From Guillardia theta CCMP2712 (Eukaryota > Cryptophyceae > Pyrenomonadales > Geminigeraceae), in the NCBI RefSeq assembly GCF_000315625.1, contig NW_005434666.1:543877-607876 (forward strand): 64,000 nucleotides of DNA, read 5' to 3'. Below are positions 41,815 to 52,464 of the stretch, in pieces. Position numbers and translations under genes: made by a program. The notes beneath the pieces were generated by a model. It saw nothing but the letters and a program-made list of their open reading frames with translations, searched no databases and had not been told where the DNA came from. Numbering within the stretch: the first letter of the stretch is position 1; every line of letters starts with the position of its first letter.

Positions 41815-44751
41815 ATGGCTCAAGAAGAATCCTCTCTTCCAGAATCCCTCGAGTCCTTTGCCATGCCCATCAGGAGGAGCACGAGAGTCTCCAAGAAGAG
41901 GTTGATGAGCATGGTCAAGAAGGAGGCTGCGGGGAAAGAAGCTATAGTTATCGCTCCCTTCATGCACAAAGGAGGCGTGTACAAGTCGTCGACGACGATC
42001 AATGCGGCTGCTGCGCTGGCTAGGAGTGGGAAGAAGGTTGCAATCATCGACGCTGATGGCCAGTGCAACGTGACATCCTTCTTTTATCCTGCCCCGGATT
42101 CTTTCGAGTCGGAGATGAACATGCTGAATGAAGGAGACAAGAAGAAGGCACAAGACGAGCGAAAGAAATCATCAAGGAGGAAGAAGCACGCGGATGCCTC
42201 GACCGGAGTCATTCTGGGCCTATCAGACAGAAGCTGTACATTGCCCAGCATTGATTCGATTCATCCCTTGACTCCCTGTTGTTTCGAGTTGGATACTTGG
42301 TTGCAAATCTCAGAGGATGACGAATCGTCGACCTCGGAGAAGTTTGACACAATATATGATGCTCTTTACCCAGCATTTGATCAAACAACCATGACTTGCC
42401 CAAAACTTCTTCCCATCGAGGATTACGACAACAATCTCTTCCTCTTGCCTGGCAGCACGGAGATCCATAAACTTGAGGCCATGATATCAAGCCAAATGTT
42501 ACGTGAATACGGTCCGATGTTTCTTGCTTTCAGGCATTTGTACAATCTGATCGCCAAACGGTACGATCTTGATTTCATATTTGTAGATCTGGGGCCCAAT
42601 CATCACGAGCTGAATATGGGCATTGTTCTCAGTTGTGACTACATTCTCCCACCTATTCATGCTGATTTTTATTCTGCAAGCTCAGTTCACAGGATGCTAC
42701 ATGTCCTACTTCCTTTCTGGAATGATTGGAGGGAAAGATTTGTTGCTGAATGCGATAGGAAAGCTTTCGAAGTGCCCTCAAATGTACCTTTCGCCTTTCG
42801 TAGACTTCCACGGATACTTCCTTTCTTGGTTCAAGGATACAAAATACCACATTTCCAACGGAGGCAGGTGAACAAGCTCTTTTCAAACTTCATCGTGTCT
42901 ATCTCTCTGATAGTACAAGACCACGAAATTCCCGAAGTAGTCAAAAAGATGTTCGTGGAGGATACCAAGACCATGGTCGTGCCGTTCTGTCCTGCACTTC
43001 CAGTGGCAACGAGGGTGAGTCATGAGGTTGGAATGCCTCTGGTACACATCGACCACTTCAACCTCAGCAATTTTTACGGACCGAGCGACAAGAGGACGAA
43101 GTTGCAATTCGACAAGATCAGGCCGGAGGCAGCCCTGGCTGAGAAGCGTTACGGGAGCTTGAAGATAAACCCAAAGACAAGGAAGAATTTGAGTCGATAT
43201 TTGTCGAGCCTTCGGGGGATTGATGTTCCTGAGGAGAGTGCACAGGAGCCTCAGGCAGATGATGTGGATGAAGGTGATTGGATGGTAAACAACGAAGATG
43301 AGGAGGATCAGGAAGAGCCGGAGGACGCGTGGAGCACATTGCGAGACTCTTGTCTCAAGGTTGCAGAGTGTCCTTCCGAGATGCATGGCAAGGAGGGGAA
43401 ATGCACGTCGATCGCAGTCTTCAATTACAAAGGAGGAGTTGGAAAGACCTCAGTCGTCATCTCCCTGGCGGCTACGCTCGCCAAGTTGGGCAAGAGGGTT
43501 TGTATCATCGATGGAGATGGGCAGTGCAATGCCACCTCCTTCTTCCATCCCGATCTCTCGCAGTTCGAGACTGAATTTCCTCGAGAGAAGTTCGGAAGGA
43601 GCGCCAAGCTGTTGTCGGATGATGTGGGCCATGGCCTGAAGGCGCTCAACCCCAAAGTGTTTGATTTCAAGAATTGGCTGGATGCGAACAGTCTTGATTC
43701 CAACAGAGACATCCACGACGCCATGCGCCCGGTCCTGGAAGGTAAATTAGAAGACATACGGTGCCCACAGCTCTTGTCAGTTTGCTCCTCGATGGGAGCA
43801 GAAATCTACGGTGGGAGATTGATGATCCTTCCTGGGAGCTCCAAGCTTTCCAGCGTGAAATTAAGCGGCACGCAACCACAAAGAGACATTCGAAACTATG
43901 GTGTGCTGCGAAAGATCTTTGACATGATGGCGGAGAAGTACAAACTGGACTTCATCTTCGTTGATCTTGGGCCAAGTGTGGGAGAAATCAACAAGGCGTT
44001 CGTGATGTCCTGTGATTTCATCCTTCCTCCTGCACATCCTGACTTCTTCTCCGCAAGTTCTGTGAGAGGGCTTTTACGCAAGATTTTGCCGGACTGGCTT
44101 GAATGGAGAGGCGAGCACAGAGAGAAATGGAAAAAGATCGATCAGAAGGCTCTCAACTCCATGAAGGATTTTCAGTTCTATGACTTCTCTGAGATCCCAC
44201 GAATCTTGCCTTTCCTGGTGCATGGATATGAGTTGGACAGCAACACAGAGAACGAGATGGAGCTATCGCATGCCAACTTTCTCAAGTGCATCGAGTATCT
44301 CGTTGAAGACAAAGAAGTTCCGTCGGAAGTCAAGAACCTGTATGTACGGGATAAGGATGACCTCATGGTGGTACCTTTCTGCTGCGCGCTGCATTTCTTG
44401 CCGAGCATCAGCCACAAAACGGGAATCCCCTTTGTGCACCTCACCGGACATCCTCTTGTCGAGGAAAGCTTCAAACAAGCCAAGACAAGGAGAAGGAAGG
44501 AGAAGAACGCTCTGACAGAGGCCACGATGGTCTCGGAGAGGTTCGAGAACCTGGCGAAGTTTATCATAGCGGTCGCTAGCGGCGCGAGTGGCAATGCAGA
44601 AGAGTCAGAAAGTGGGCTGCGGGTGGATGCCAGGGAGACGAGGAGGAATGGAGGTGGAAGGGAAGGATCATCACGGAGACGTGCAACTCGCGACAAGCAT
44701 GAGGATCATCGAACAGAAGACGCGAGATCGAAGAGAAGCCGCAAGCGCTGA
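41815..44751 (+). CDS. Intronless tandem ParA/MinD-family ATPase
   Basis: A single exon encodes 978 residues. Two ParA/MinD/Soj-type P-loop ATPase domains lie in tandem. The first (about 43-480) starts with a changed deviant Walker A, KGGVYKSST (residues 52-60), where the usual Gly before Lys is Tyr. It keeps IIDADGQCN and FIFVDLGPN. The second (about 530-930) has the classical KGGVGKTS (539-546), IIDGDGQCN and FIFVDLGPS. Both carry CDYILPP or CDFILPP and the SASSVxxML/SASSVRGLL block. ParA-type proteins use ATP-driven dimers to position DNA, cell-division sites or cargo; ArsA fuses two such domains. Here the second site should bind ATP and the first may not. The ends are basic (SKKRLMSMVKK and SRRRATRDKHE...), perhaps for DNA or nuclear targeting. 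Lack of introns sets it apart from most neighbours. Confidence 0.88.
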   Translation: MAQEESSLPESLESFAMPIRRSTRVSKKRLMSMVKKEAAGKEAIVIAPFMHKGGVYKSSTTINAAAALARSGKKVAIIDADGQCNVTSFFYPAPDSFESEMNMLNEGDKKKAQDERKKSSRRKKHADASTGVILGLSDRSCTLPSIDSIHPLTPCCFELDTWLQISEDDESSTSEKFDTIYDALYPAFDQTTMTCPKLLPIEDYDNNLFLLPGSTEIHKLEAMISSQMLREYGPMFLAFRHLYNLIAKRYDLDFIFVDLGPNHHELNMGIVLSCDYILPPIHADFYSASSVHRMLHVLLPFWNDWRERFVAECDRKAFEVPSNVPFAFRRLPRILPFLVQGYKIPHFQRRQVNKLFSNFIVSISLIVQDHEIPEVVKKMFVEDTKTMVVPFCPALPVATRVSHEVGMPLVHIDHFNLSNFYGPSDKRTKLQFDKIRPEAALAEKRYGSLKINPKTRKNLSRYLSSLRGIDVPEESAQEPQADDVDEGDWMVNNEDEEDQEEPEDAWSTLRDSCLKVAECPSEMHGKEGKCTSIAVFNYKGGVGKTSVVISLAATLAKLGKRVCIIDGDGQCNATSFFHPDLSQFETEFPREKFGRSAKLLSDDVGHGLKALNPKVFDFKNWLDANSLDSNRDIHDAMRPVLEGKLEDIRCPQLLSVCSSMGAEIYGGRLMILPGSSKLSSVKLSGTQPQRDIRNYGVLRKIFDMMAEKYKLDFIFVDLGPSVGEINKAFVMSCDFILPPAHPDFFSASSVRGLLRKILPDWLEWRGEHREKWKKIDQKALNSMKDFQFYDFSEIPRILPFLVHGYELDSNTENEMELSHANFLKCIEYLVEDKEVPSEVKNLYVRDKDDLMVVPFCCALHFLPSISHKTGIPFVHLTGHPLVEESFKQAKTRRRKEKNALTEATMVSERFENLAKFIIAVASGASGNAEESESGLRVDARETRRNGGGREGSSRRRATRDKHEDHRTEDARSKRSRKR

Positions 44752-45217
44752 GACGTTGAATGCTCGGAAGTTGAGGCACCGAAAGCTGATCTGAAAAACA
44801 AAATGTAGGTTTAAGTTTAATGCTAAATAACTAGAATTTCCACTTTAAGAAGAGTGATACCAAATAAATCAACTGAACACCTTGAAACTCCGATCACCTA
44901 CTCCATCTCACACTGAAGTACTACTATGTCATAATCAGATATCCAGAGAGGGCAGAGTTCAGCTCAATACTCTCTTTATTGACTGAAAAAGAAGGACAAA
45001 CCGGAGCAAACAAAGGAGGGGGAGGATAATGCACTACTGGGATACGAGTTCCTTGCCTGTTTGTGTTTGTGGTCGTTACAGACCGTTGCGCGATCCTCCA
45101 TACAGAAGAGGAAGCGAAGCGGGGAGGCGAAGTGAAGGGCAAGGAGAGTGTTCAGAGGAGACGAGACCGTCGACAAGTAGCAGCAGAGGAGGGTCAAACG
45201 CCACCAACCTGGTGAGC
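44752..45217. other. Intergenic spacer
   Basis: The 466 bp between two plus-strand intronless genes hold an A/T-rich part (44800-44870), probably the 3' end of the ParA-type gene. An in-frame ATG at 45029 could extend the next gene. No separate gene is seen. Confidence 0.5.
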
Positions 45218-46105
45218 ATGCGTGTTGTGCAGCTAAACGTGAAGCGCTTTTATGGAAAGGAGAACTCGTCGACCGTGTTTGCCATCGCGGCAGCGCTTGC
45301 AGCACTGGATCCACGTCCTAACTTCGTGTGCCTCAATGAGGTGGATGTTAAGCTTCAGCCTGGTGGACTTGAAAAGATTGCAAGCTCGCTGGGACCAAAG
45401 TTCACGATCGCTTTCTTTGGTCACGTCAGAGATCGCTATGGCAACGCGATAATATCGAATTTGCCGGTGCTGAGCACAAAAACCTTCCAGCATCACATTC
45501 GAGGAGGAAGTACAATCAAACTCGAACCAGGTACAAAGAAATTCAACGGCGAAATCGCCAAGGAAGGTGACGTGCATAGGATAGCAAGGGGAATGCTGGT
45601 GGTCGAAACTTCGTTACCGACATCAGCGCTTCAGGCAGGGCAAAACCAGGAGAACCTCGGGACATCACTCCGAATAGCATGCACGCATCTTGATCACATC
45701 AGCAGTGAGCAGCGAAAGGTTCAGATGGAGCACATATGCGAGCTGCTGCCCCCGAGGCCTGATTGCACCGACCTACTCGTTGGGGACTTCAATGCCCTGA
45801 TGCGGGAGGATTACACAGACGAGCACTGGGAGAATCTCAGGAGCCTGCATGCAAGTCGAGGATGGGGGGGACCTTATTCCGGAGACCTTGCCATTGTTCA
45901 GGAGCATGGCTTCGTTGATTGCCTTGAAAGCGCTAAACCTCTGTCTCCACTACACTTGACTGCGCACGTCGGGGATCCTGCATATCGCCTTGATTACTGC
46001 TTCCTCCGAGGACGCCACATGAGGCCTGTGGGGAGCTTTGTGGATCGAACGATCGACTTCAGCGATCACTATCCTGTGATCACAGACTTTGACCTTGTGC
46101 AATGA
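45218..46105 (+). CDS. Endonuclease/exonuclease/phosphatase-family protein
   Basis: This intronless frame gives 295 residues from the ATG at 45218, which starts MRVVQLNVKRF right at the fold's first strand. An in-frame ATG at 45029 would add 63 low-complexity residues. The Mg2+-dependent EEP signature is complete: LNV, NEVD (metal Glu), RYGNAI, CTHLDH, VGDFNAL (Asp and Asn), RLDYCFL and FSDHYPV (catalytic Asp-His). The family includes AP endonucleases, DNase I, inositol phosphatases and sphingomyelinases; THLDH and GDFNAL fit phosphodiesterase-like members. No transmembrane part is seen. The substrate is not decided by sequence. It stands beside the intronless ParA-type gene. Confidence 0.88.
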   Translation: MRVVQLNVKRFYGKENSSTVFAIAAALAALDPRPNFVCLNEVDVKLQPGGLEKIASSLGPKFTIAFFGHVRDRYGNAIISNLPVLSTKTFQHHIRGGSTIKLEPGTKKFNGEIAKEGDVHRIARGMLVVETSLPTSALQAGQNQENLGTSLRIACTHLDHISSEQRKVQMEHICELLPPRPDCTDLLVGDFNALMREDYTDEHWENLRSLHASRGWGGPYSGDLAIVQEHGFVDCLESAKPLSPLHLTAHVGDPAYRLDYCFLRGRHMRPVGSFVDRTIDFSDHYPVITDFDLVQ

Positions 46106-47434
46106 AATATTGAAACATTTGGTCGTGGTTTGACACACACTGGCGTCTTTGACATATGTACAGTAGATGCTAATGAATTTAGAAACCCATTATCATCCTT
46201 CGCTGAGTAAGGAAAGAGATATAGATTTTAGATACGAGTTTGCTGTTAGCAGATACAACGTGTACGAGACTTTCTCGCATTTACCATTTGCTCTGAGCCA
46301 TCAGCTGCAACTTCAATTGTTAGGAGGAAACGGGATCGACACACAGCGTGCTGTGTTTCTTGGGCATAGAGAGCGCTTGAATGAAGAAAATTGTAGACTT
46401 TTCAGCACATCACTTGCAGAAGAATGATGAACTGCTAGAAATTGCAATACAGTACCCAGTTTCATCTTCATCAGTCTACTTCGATGGAGTTGTGGCAGCA
46501 TTCGATAGTAAGATGCGATTCTTCCCTTTCCTTTGTTTGCCGGATTGCATGTGTGACTAAATAATTTCTGTGAGAAATCAGTGTAAAACTCTGGAATGAT
46601 TTTAACTCCTATCTTGCTCCAGAAAGGTCGTCGATCTATCTTCTTTTCGCATGAATCCTCCTCCTTGGGAATACACAATCGTGACCATCCTCATCCTCGA
46701 ACCATTCTCGCTCCCTGTCCTCTCTATCGTCCTCTCTATCGTCCTCTTTATCGTCCTCTTTATCGTTCTCGTCCATGCTTACGAATCCCCTTGCTAGGTC
46801 CTGCGTTCGAAAAAGATCTGATCTCTATCTAGCCAGCTAGTAGGTCTCCGTTCGGCCTCCGATTTATGAGAAAGGGTGGGGTAGAAATGGAGGGAAAGTT
46901 GGGGTAGGGTGAACTGAATACCTTTGGGCGAGTTGGGGTGTGTGTAGAGGTCATACGTATCAGTACTTGTAGGGTGGGTGGTGTTCAATCGTGTCAAGGT
47001 GCCTTGGAATCCAGGGGTTGTTTGAGCTCCATTAGGGGGTGGTCAAAATACCGGGGGGCGTAATGGGGGTGCAGTACACCGAAGAGGGCTCTCAACGGGT
47101 GGGGTAGTGCAACAGGCGCAATGGAGAAGTTACGGCGGATGCTTCGGCCAGCAGGTTGTGAATCATGGAAGAGAAGGAGCGAATACTGAATGAAAGGAAA
47201 GATAGAGAGAGAAGAGAGGAAAGAGAGGAAAGAGGAGAGCGAGAGGAATAAAGATGCCATAGAGACGAGAGATATCGGGTTACAAAAGGTTCGCTCCGCT
47301 CCGAGTTTGTGCTGCCTCTCTCTCTGTTTCCTTTGCCACTTTCTTTCTCTGCCTGACGTTGCTGTTTAGTTGGTCACATTAGAACTTTCTCGGCATTAGG
47401 AGGGAGGCAGTCTTTCCCTCCTCTTCATCGCAGC
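46106..47434. other. Intergenic with G-rich island
   Basis: The 1.3 kb hold a short 12-bp tandem repeat (TCTATCGTCCTC, 46715-46768) and a GGGGTA-rich island (46865-47110). A purine-rich GAGAGGAAAGA stretch lies at 47160-47250. No gene is supported. Confidence 0.55.
46865..47110. repeat. GGGGTA-rich island
   Basis: GGGTGGGGTAGAA, GTTGGGGTAGGGTG, GTAGGGTGGGTGG, TTAGGGGGTGG and GGGTGGGGTAGTG occur on the plus strand. This is the same word family as the islands at 13500, 26640, 35545 and 54190. Confidence 0.5.
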
Positions 47435-48012
47435 ATGTCAACTGGGAACAGACCATTTCGAGTGCTCGGAGTGCAGCAAATTGCTGTTGGCGCCGAAACG
47501 AAGGACGACATGACAAAAATCTGGCAGGTGATCATTATCGAGTCCATATCTTGCAACATCTTTTGACGCATTGGAAAGGGCATGTTTGGGTTGAAGAAAC
47601 ACGGAGATTTCAAGTCCGAGAAGGAAAACGTCAATGAAGATATTTTGAAGATCGGGAAGGGGGTTCTTGGCACCGTGGAGATCGATATCATGGCTCCTCT
47701 TGATATCAACAAGAGTCCCAAAGTGCATGTCCCGAACCTCAATCACATCGGGCTCTGGGTTGATGACATTGATTCCTGCTTCAACTACCTCAAGACGCAA
47801 GGAGTTCGATTTGCTGGAGGCATACGGGTTGGCGCTGCTGGACACAAAGTTTGCTTTATCCATCCCAAGGTACGATCTTCCTTCATAAAGGTTCTATCTG
47901 AACAATTCTGAAGGGGAACACGGAAAGTCCTATTGGGGGAGCCGGGGTTTTGATCGAGCTTGTACAGGCCCCTCCTGAAGTCATCAAGGCGTACGATGAT
48001 ATCAAAGAGTAG
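47435..48012 (+). CDS. VOC superfamily (glyoxalase/epimerase-like) protein
   Basis: Three exons close in phase to 160 residues: 47435-47527, 47579-47869 and 47914-48012. The paired beta-alpha-beta-beta-beta units of the vicinal-oxygen-chelate fold are seen. The first unit has [12 protein letters not shown] (Gln as likely first metal ligand) and [11 protein letters not shown] (Glu). The second has [13 protein letters not shown] (His) and [13 protein letters not shown] (Glu), with [11 protein letters not shown] between. The last part resembles methylmalonyl-CoA epimerase (IFLHPK and GVLVELEQA). Known members are glyoxalase I, epimerases and dioxygenases. The enzyme reaction here cannot be fixed. 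No targeting peptide is clear. Confidence 0.88.
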
Positions 48013-48335
48013 CCTAGCTAGTAGCCAGGCAGCTGCCATAAGATATTTGTGTTGAATTCGGCACCTCTTCAATCAATGAATCTTCGAGGCCGAACTTGGT
48101 ATCCAATCAATCTGGTAATGGGCTGTCGCATCAGTATCATCATGGCTCAAGTTGATCATTCAATGCCAGCCTCGCGGCTGATTTTCACTGATTTGAATTG
48201 TCAGTGTGAAAGTTGACAACAGAAGACCGTGCTAACGGCAGGATGAGGGTTGGTTCTCGCTGTCTTTTCTCTTCTCGCCGTATGGCCTGTGCGACCGTCG
48301 GACAGTGTCAGGGTCAACTGATTTTTAACTTAACT

Positions 48336-48870
48336 TTGAGTAAAACAGCCCGTCACGACCTATGATTGTGGTTACCCGGGGCGTCGGCCCAGGCCCGTAG
48401 TGCCGGGCACGGCCCGGCCGAGCGGCGGCGGCCCCGAGCCGCGCCCGGGGGCTTAACTTCAGTGAGTGAAAGCCGCCACGGCTCAACGGAGGCGAAATCT
48501 GACCGTTCCAACCGTACCCGGGTTTGGAAGGCGCCGGTACCGTACCGTACTACGGTACGCCGGGTCCCGGCGGGGAACAGAACTTCGGAACTTGTGACGG
48601 AACCCGGAAATATCTACTTGAATTGAATCATACCGTACTACCGTACTTATTCCATTCTTCCGATTTACTATCCGATAATAAGTCACCGGGGTACTGTGCC
48701 GTGACTGCAGTGGGCCAGCCATGGTTGCTGCTGAGGGCCGTGACTGCCCAACGGCTAGCACCGTACGAGTTGTTGACATGCCAGTTTGAAGAGATTGGGT
48801 TAGGCCAGTTACAACAGGTCAGGTCGCAACCTTTCATAAAATGGGGGCGGGGGGGCCCGGCCCGCTGACC
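48336..48870. repeat. Composite GC-rich element, copy 1
   Basis: It begins with TTTGAGTAAAA. A CCCGGCC/GGCGGC island follows, then GTACCGTACTACGGTAC palindromic words, CGGAACTTGTGAC (48587), TTACTATCCGATAATAA (48665) and a final GGCGGGGGGGCCCGGCCCGC. The words TTTTACTCAAA (reverse form), CGGAACTTGTGAC and TTATCGGATAGTAA (reverse form) recur in the element at 56805-57140. Confidence 0.45.
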
Positions 48871-49979
48871 GGGGCCAAAATCATAGAAAGCTCGCCTCAG
48901 AGATTAGCAAGAGGACAGCAGTCTCTTCCTAGAACCTAGAGCAGGGCACACAGGATGTCAGCTCCTCCACGATGCAAGTCATGACTCGAACAAACCTCCT
49001 TTGAGCAGCTAAACCCAGCGAACCGCAGCGATCTGTCTGCCTTGTCACGGGACCACGGTCGGTCAGGTCACCATGCTTGTACGGGCCAGTCATCAGTTTC
49101 TCGAAATGATATGTTTTCATGCTATGACTGGATGGATCTGAAACCAAGCGATGTGGTTTCGGATTTTTGTGTTTGTAAAGCCCCCCCCCCTCCTGGCTTT
49201 TATGTATCCTTTCCACCCGCAACCCTCACACACTCATCCTCGTCTCACTCCCCCCTACCTCAACAGCGTTCCTACCCTTGATCAAACTCTCCATTTGCAT
49301 ACCATGTGCAGCCAAGACTTCCTTCCTTCAGTTTACCAAGAAGCTCGTGATAGCCATGACTCGTCATACGCAATCCACCACCAATGCTCCAAGCACAGAA
49401 GGCCCTCATCGAAGGCTTCGATCCCATCATGCTTTAGGCCTTCAATCGATAGGCATGGAAACTTTGCAACTAATGGTGGATATTCCAAGCTTCGGATCTT
49501 TGAGCGAACTGTAAATACTCCATCGATGACAAGAGATGGTAACATCGTTACAGAGGACGGGACTCGATGGCTGTCCTTCAAAGGAAAAGAAGTAAACTGT
49601 TAATTACGATAACGGAGATAGAAACAAACTTCTGTAATTAAATGGTGTACATGAAAAGATTCTCTTTCCCTCTAAAACTGCATAAACCTCAAGCTATGGT
49701 GCATTCATGCTGCTCTCCCCTTATCCCATTCTGACTGCCTGCCAGTGAATCAGAAAGTCTGTATCATTAATAAAAGAAGTATTCCATCTGAGGTCTGATT
49801 TTCAATGATGACCACAATCTTCAACAGTAATAAAGATCCACGATCTTCACTTTTATTTTCCAGATTGTGCTCAGCCAGATCAATTGATCGGCAAGGAGGC
49901 TTGGGACCCAGATTTTCTCCTCCTGCAAGACATCTGTCCTCTCTTCACTTGCTCGTTCAATCAATGGATACACAGTCAT

Positions 49980-50022
49980 TCCCTCCCTCCCTCCCTCCCT
50001 CCCTCCCTCCCTCCCCCCTCCC
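49980..50022. repeat. (CCCT)n microsatellite
   Basis: About eight perfect CCCT units are followed by a C-rich tail. Confidence 0.9.
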
Positions 50023-50264
50023 CCTACTAATTGAGCTATCCTTTATACTCAAAAGTTGAAATGGAGCTACACTTTTTGTCGCTGAGGCGGGTCCGCATCA
50101 GCGCCATGAAGGGACGCGAATGGTAGGAGTAGCTGAGTAAGAGAAGCGAGAGGACGAGGCCGGGGGGAAGAAGAAAAGCAGCAGGAGCAGGAGCCCCACC
50201 ACCTACACGGGCATCACGAGCAGGAGCACAAGTCTGTTGTCGGCATCCAAGCTCTGCGGGGAGG

Positions 50265-52088
50265 ATGTGGCGATATTTGCTTCTCTGTTCGGCCGTGCTG
50301 ATACTGCTGGTAATGCTGTGTTTCCAAGTTCTCTAGATCTCCCCATGAGTTCTGATGCACTCCTTGCAAGATTGCGAGCAGCCTGCCAAAACATTCCAAT
50401 GTCATCATGGTGAGTGCTCTCCAATAATCGCTGCAAGGTTGTGGTGATGCGTTTGGATCGGGTAGATGAGCGAACGGGCTGTAGTGAGCGACATCGGAAA
50501 CATCCCTACCTTGCAGTTTCCTTCACGACGTGAGGATGCAAGAGGCATACAAGTATGTGACATGATTCACTATCGACCATGCGCTCATTGTTGAACTTGG
50601 AAGGACCGAGGGAGGTCGCTCAAACAGTCTTTGAGACAGCTCATAGACAACATTGGAAGGAGCAAAGTAGTGGAGAAGTCCTTGCGAAGTATGCTCTAAC
50701 AACCTCGACCATCATGTCGTTTGAACAGAACTGACTTGCTCCCTTTGCAAACCAGTTCCAGGACCACTTGCAAGCAAGAAGCACGGCAGGACCTCGAAAC
50801 TGGGTTACGAAGATCCATATCACCATGAACCGTACGACAAGAAGATGGAGCTGCAAGAGTGGTCCAAGATGGCTAAATCCTTCAGGCTCAGCCATCCTGG
50901 TCTTGACCCCAAGGTGCTCCATGTCTGCTCATGACCAGGAAGTGATACTCAACTTTCGCATGTTTAGCAAGAGCAAGCGGCTTTGGACACGCTGTGGCGG
51001 GACGTTCATCCATACTTCTATCACGCATATGGACCGAAGGTGCCTGCCTGCAATCTTTTGTGCCATGGTTGATCGGTGAACAGCGCAGAGCTGGCGAGAG
51101 TGAACAAGATGGAGATATGAATGAGGTAGAAGGTCTAGGGGAAGGCAGACAACACTGATGGGCCACTAGCAGGAGCAGGTGGATAATTACCATGATGCCA
51201 CCACGGGGAAATCTTCAGCTGGCAACGTTGCAAACGTCGGAGGATATTCTATGGAGAATGTAACTCTACTTTGCAACTTTCCCCTGGTGCTGCTATAGAG
51301 GCTCAAGCTTTGTATGTGCCCAGGTGCCTGCCACAGTCCTCGCTCCTCCTGACGATGGAGTACGCGATTTCAACGGTCAGACTGCAGTGATTGCTCGCCT
51401 GCCGAACTTGGGACACGTAGCAGCCGTTGGAGGGTCAGGGTCTCTGTCGTGATGATGCCTGCAGGGTCGAACGGCTCTCGATGAATTCCACAAGGAAGCG
51501 CGAGGATCTTTTGCTGTCCGCGTCTTCGGGGCTTCCGGCCAACCTGAGATTGAGGTGCGCCTGCTCCTCGCGTCCAGTTGCTGCACTGAGTCACTAGTAC
51601 GTGCCGACAGGTCACCAGACCTTGGAGCGGCATGGCTGGGCCGTTCCGGTGCACATACAGGGGATATCGTCACCTTAAACAGGACTTCTCGGGCACGGCT
51701 GTGGTATGCGCGTAGAGAGACAAGGAGGGTTTGAGTGAGGATTGTGTTAGGCGACGGGCTTCAAGCGCGTGTTTCTCTCGCAAGGAGGAAGAATTCTAAC
51801 GGGAATGACCATCTCACCATCCGGTTCCTTAATTTAATGTAGAAGAGGTTTGAGGGAGTTGACTCTTCAGCAGGCAATCCTGATGAGTTCGATGTGATGA
51901 CCTGCCGCGATAGCTTGACGGGGGAAGTTCAGTACTTTAAGCTTCATCCCGAGGTACTGCTTGACGCTCATACCTTTCCTGCTCACGTTGCTCTTGCAGC
52001 TTGTGCTCTCCAGGATGCGAGAAATGTATTGCAATGGCGATATACCGAGCGGGTCCATTGGAGGGTGCGGATTTTGATAGATTCTTAA
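50265..52088 (+). CDS. Membrane-anchored or secreted protein, unknown
   Basis: The ATG at 50265 gives a short basic start and a hydrophobic helix (YLLLCSAVLILLVMLCF), a signal anchor or signal peptide. Small exons joined by GT-AG introns then give LGYEDPYHHEPYDKKMELQ, MAKSFRLSHPGLDPK, AALDTLWRDVHPYFYHAYGPK, YHDATTGKSSAGNVANVGG and VPATVLAPPDDGVRDFNGQ. Next come ALDEFHKEARGSFAVRVFG, VTRPWSGMAGPFRCTYRGY and FEGVDSSAGNPDEFDVMTC. The frame ends with TAA at 52088. The part around GSFAVRVFGASGQPEIEV...GPFRCTYRGY has the beat of an immunoglobulin-like (filamin-type) beta sandwich, but this is a guess. Several joins (50500-50700, 51070-51190) are uncertain. The domain family is not recognised. Confidence 0.5.
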
Positions 52089-52464
52089 GTTCAGTGAAGG
52101 AGCTATCAATACAGCAAGGAGCTTGGCACTTCTCATTCACAACAATTTCTTTACCCTTAACTCCATCCCCAGCAACCCAATCCCAGAGTTCAAAACCTCA
52201 AACCAGTCACTCATCCACTTTGTCGGTTTATTCCACTCATTCATTCAATATTGCACAAGTCGGGGTTCTGGAGTATTTACATGGCCATCTCACCAAGAAT
52301 GTTCGGCACGTGCGGAGCGCGAGGCTCAGGCTCGAACATCCTGGCTGTCCTAGGACTCTGTGCAGGAGGAAAGAATCTGTCCTGCACAAGGTTGGGAGCG
52401 AATCCTGGCTCGTCATGGAGGCCCCACAGATCTCCTTTGTCACGCGGCTGCTTCTGCACAAGTC
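52089..52464. other. Convergent intergenic spacer
   Basis: The 376 bp lie between the stops of the membrane-anchored unknown and the PDZ gene. They are A/T- and C-rich around 52130-52230. No gene is seen. Confidence 0.5.

Larger units (their letters stand above)
48013..50264. other. Long intergenic region with GC-rich element
   Basis: The 2.25 kb carry no supported gene. They include a GC-rich element (48330-48870), a C run near 49181 and a (CCCT)n microsatellite at 49980-50022. C-rich CCCCCCTACC words lie at 49250. Short open frames at 49151-49603 have no domain or splice support. Confidence 0.5.

Noticed and set aside
41577-42023. Frame of Arg-Thr-Arg repeats running into the ParA-type gene
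   Set aside because: It is a shifted reading of the 9-bp minisatellite; the real frame starts at 41815.
41815-46105. Bacterial contamination carrying the ParA-type and EEP genes
   Set aside because: Both sit between intron-bearing eukaryotic genes with the same repeat style; the ParA-type protein has eukaryote-like basic tails. A real check needs read coverage.
49151-49603. Possible gene in the 48-50 kb gap
   Set aside because: No domain, no joining splice sites and no coding-like composition; the frame crosses a C run.
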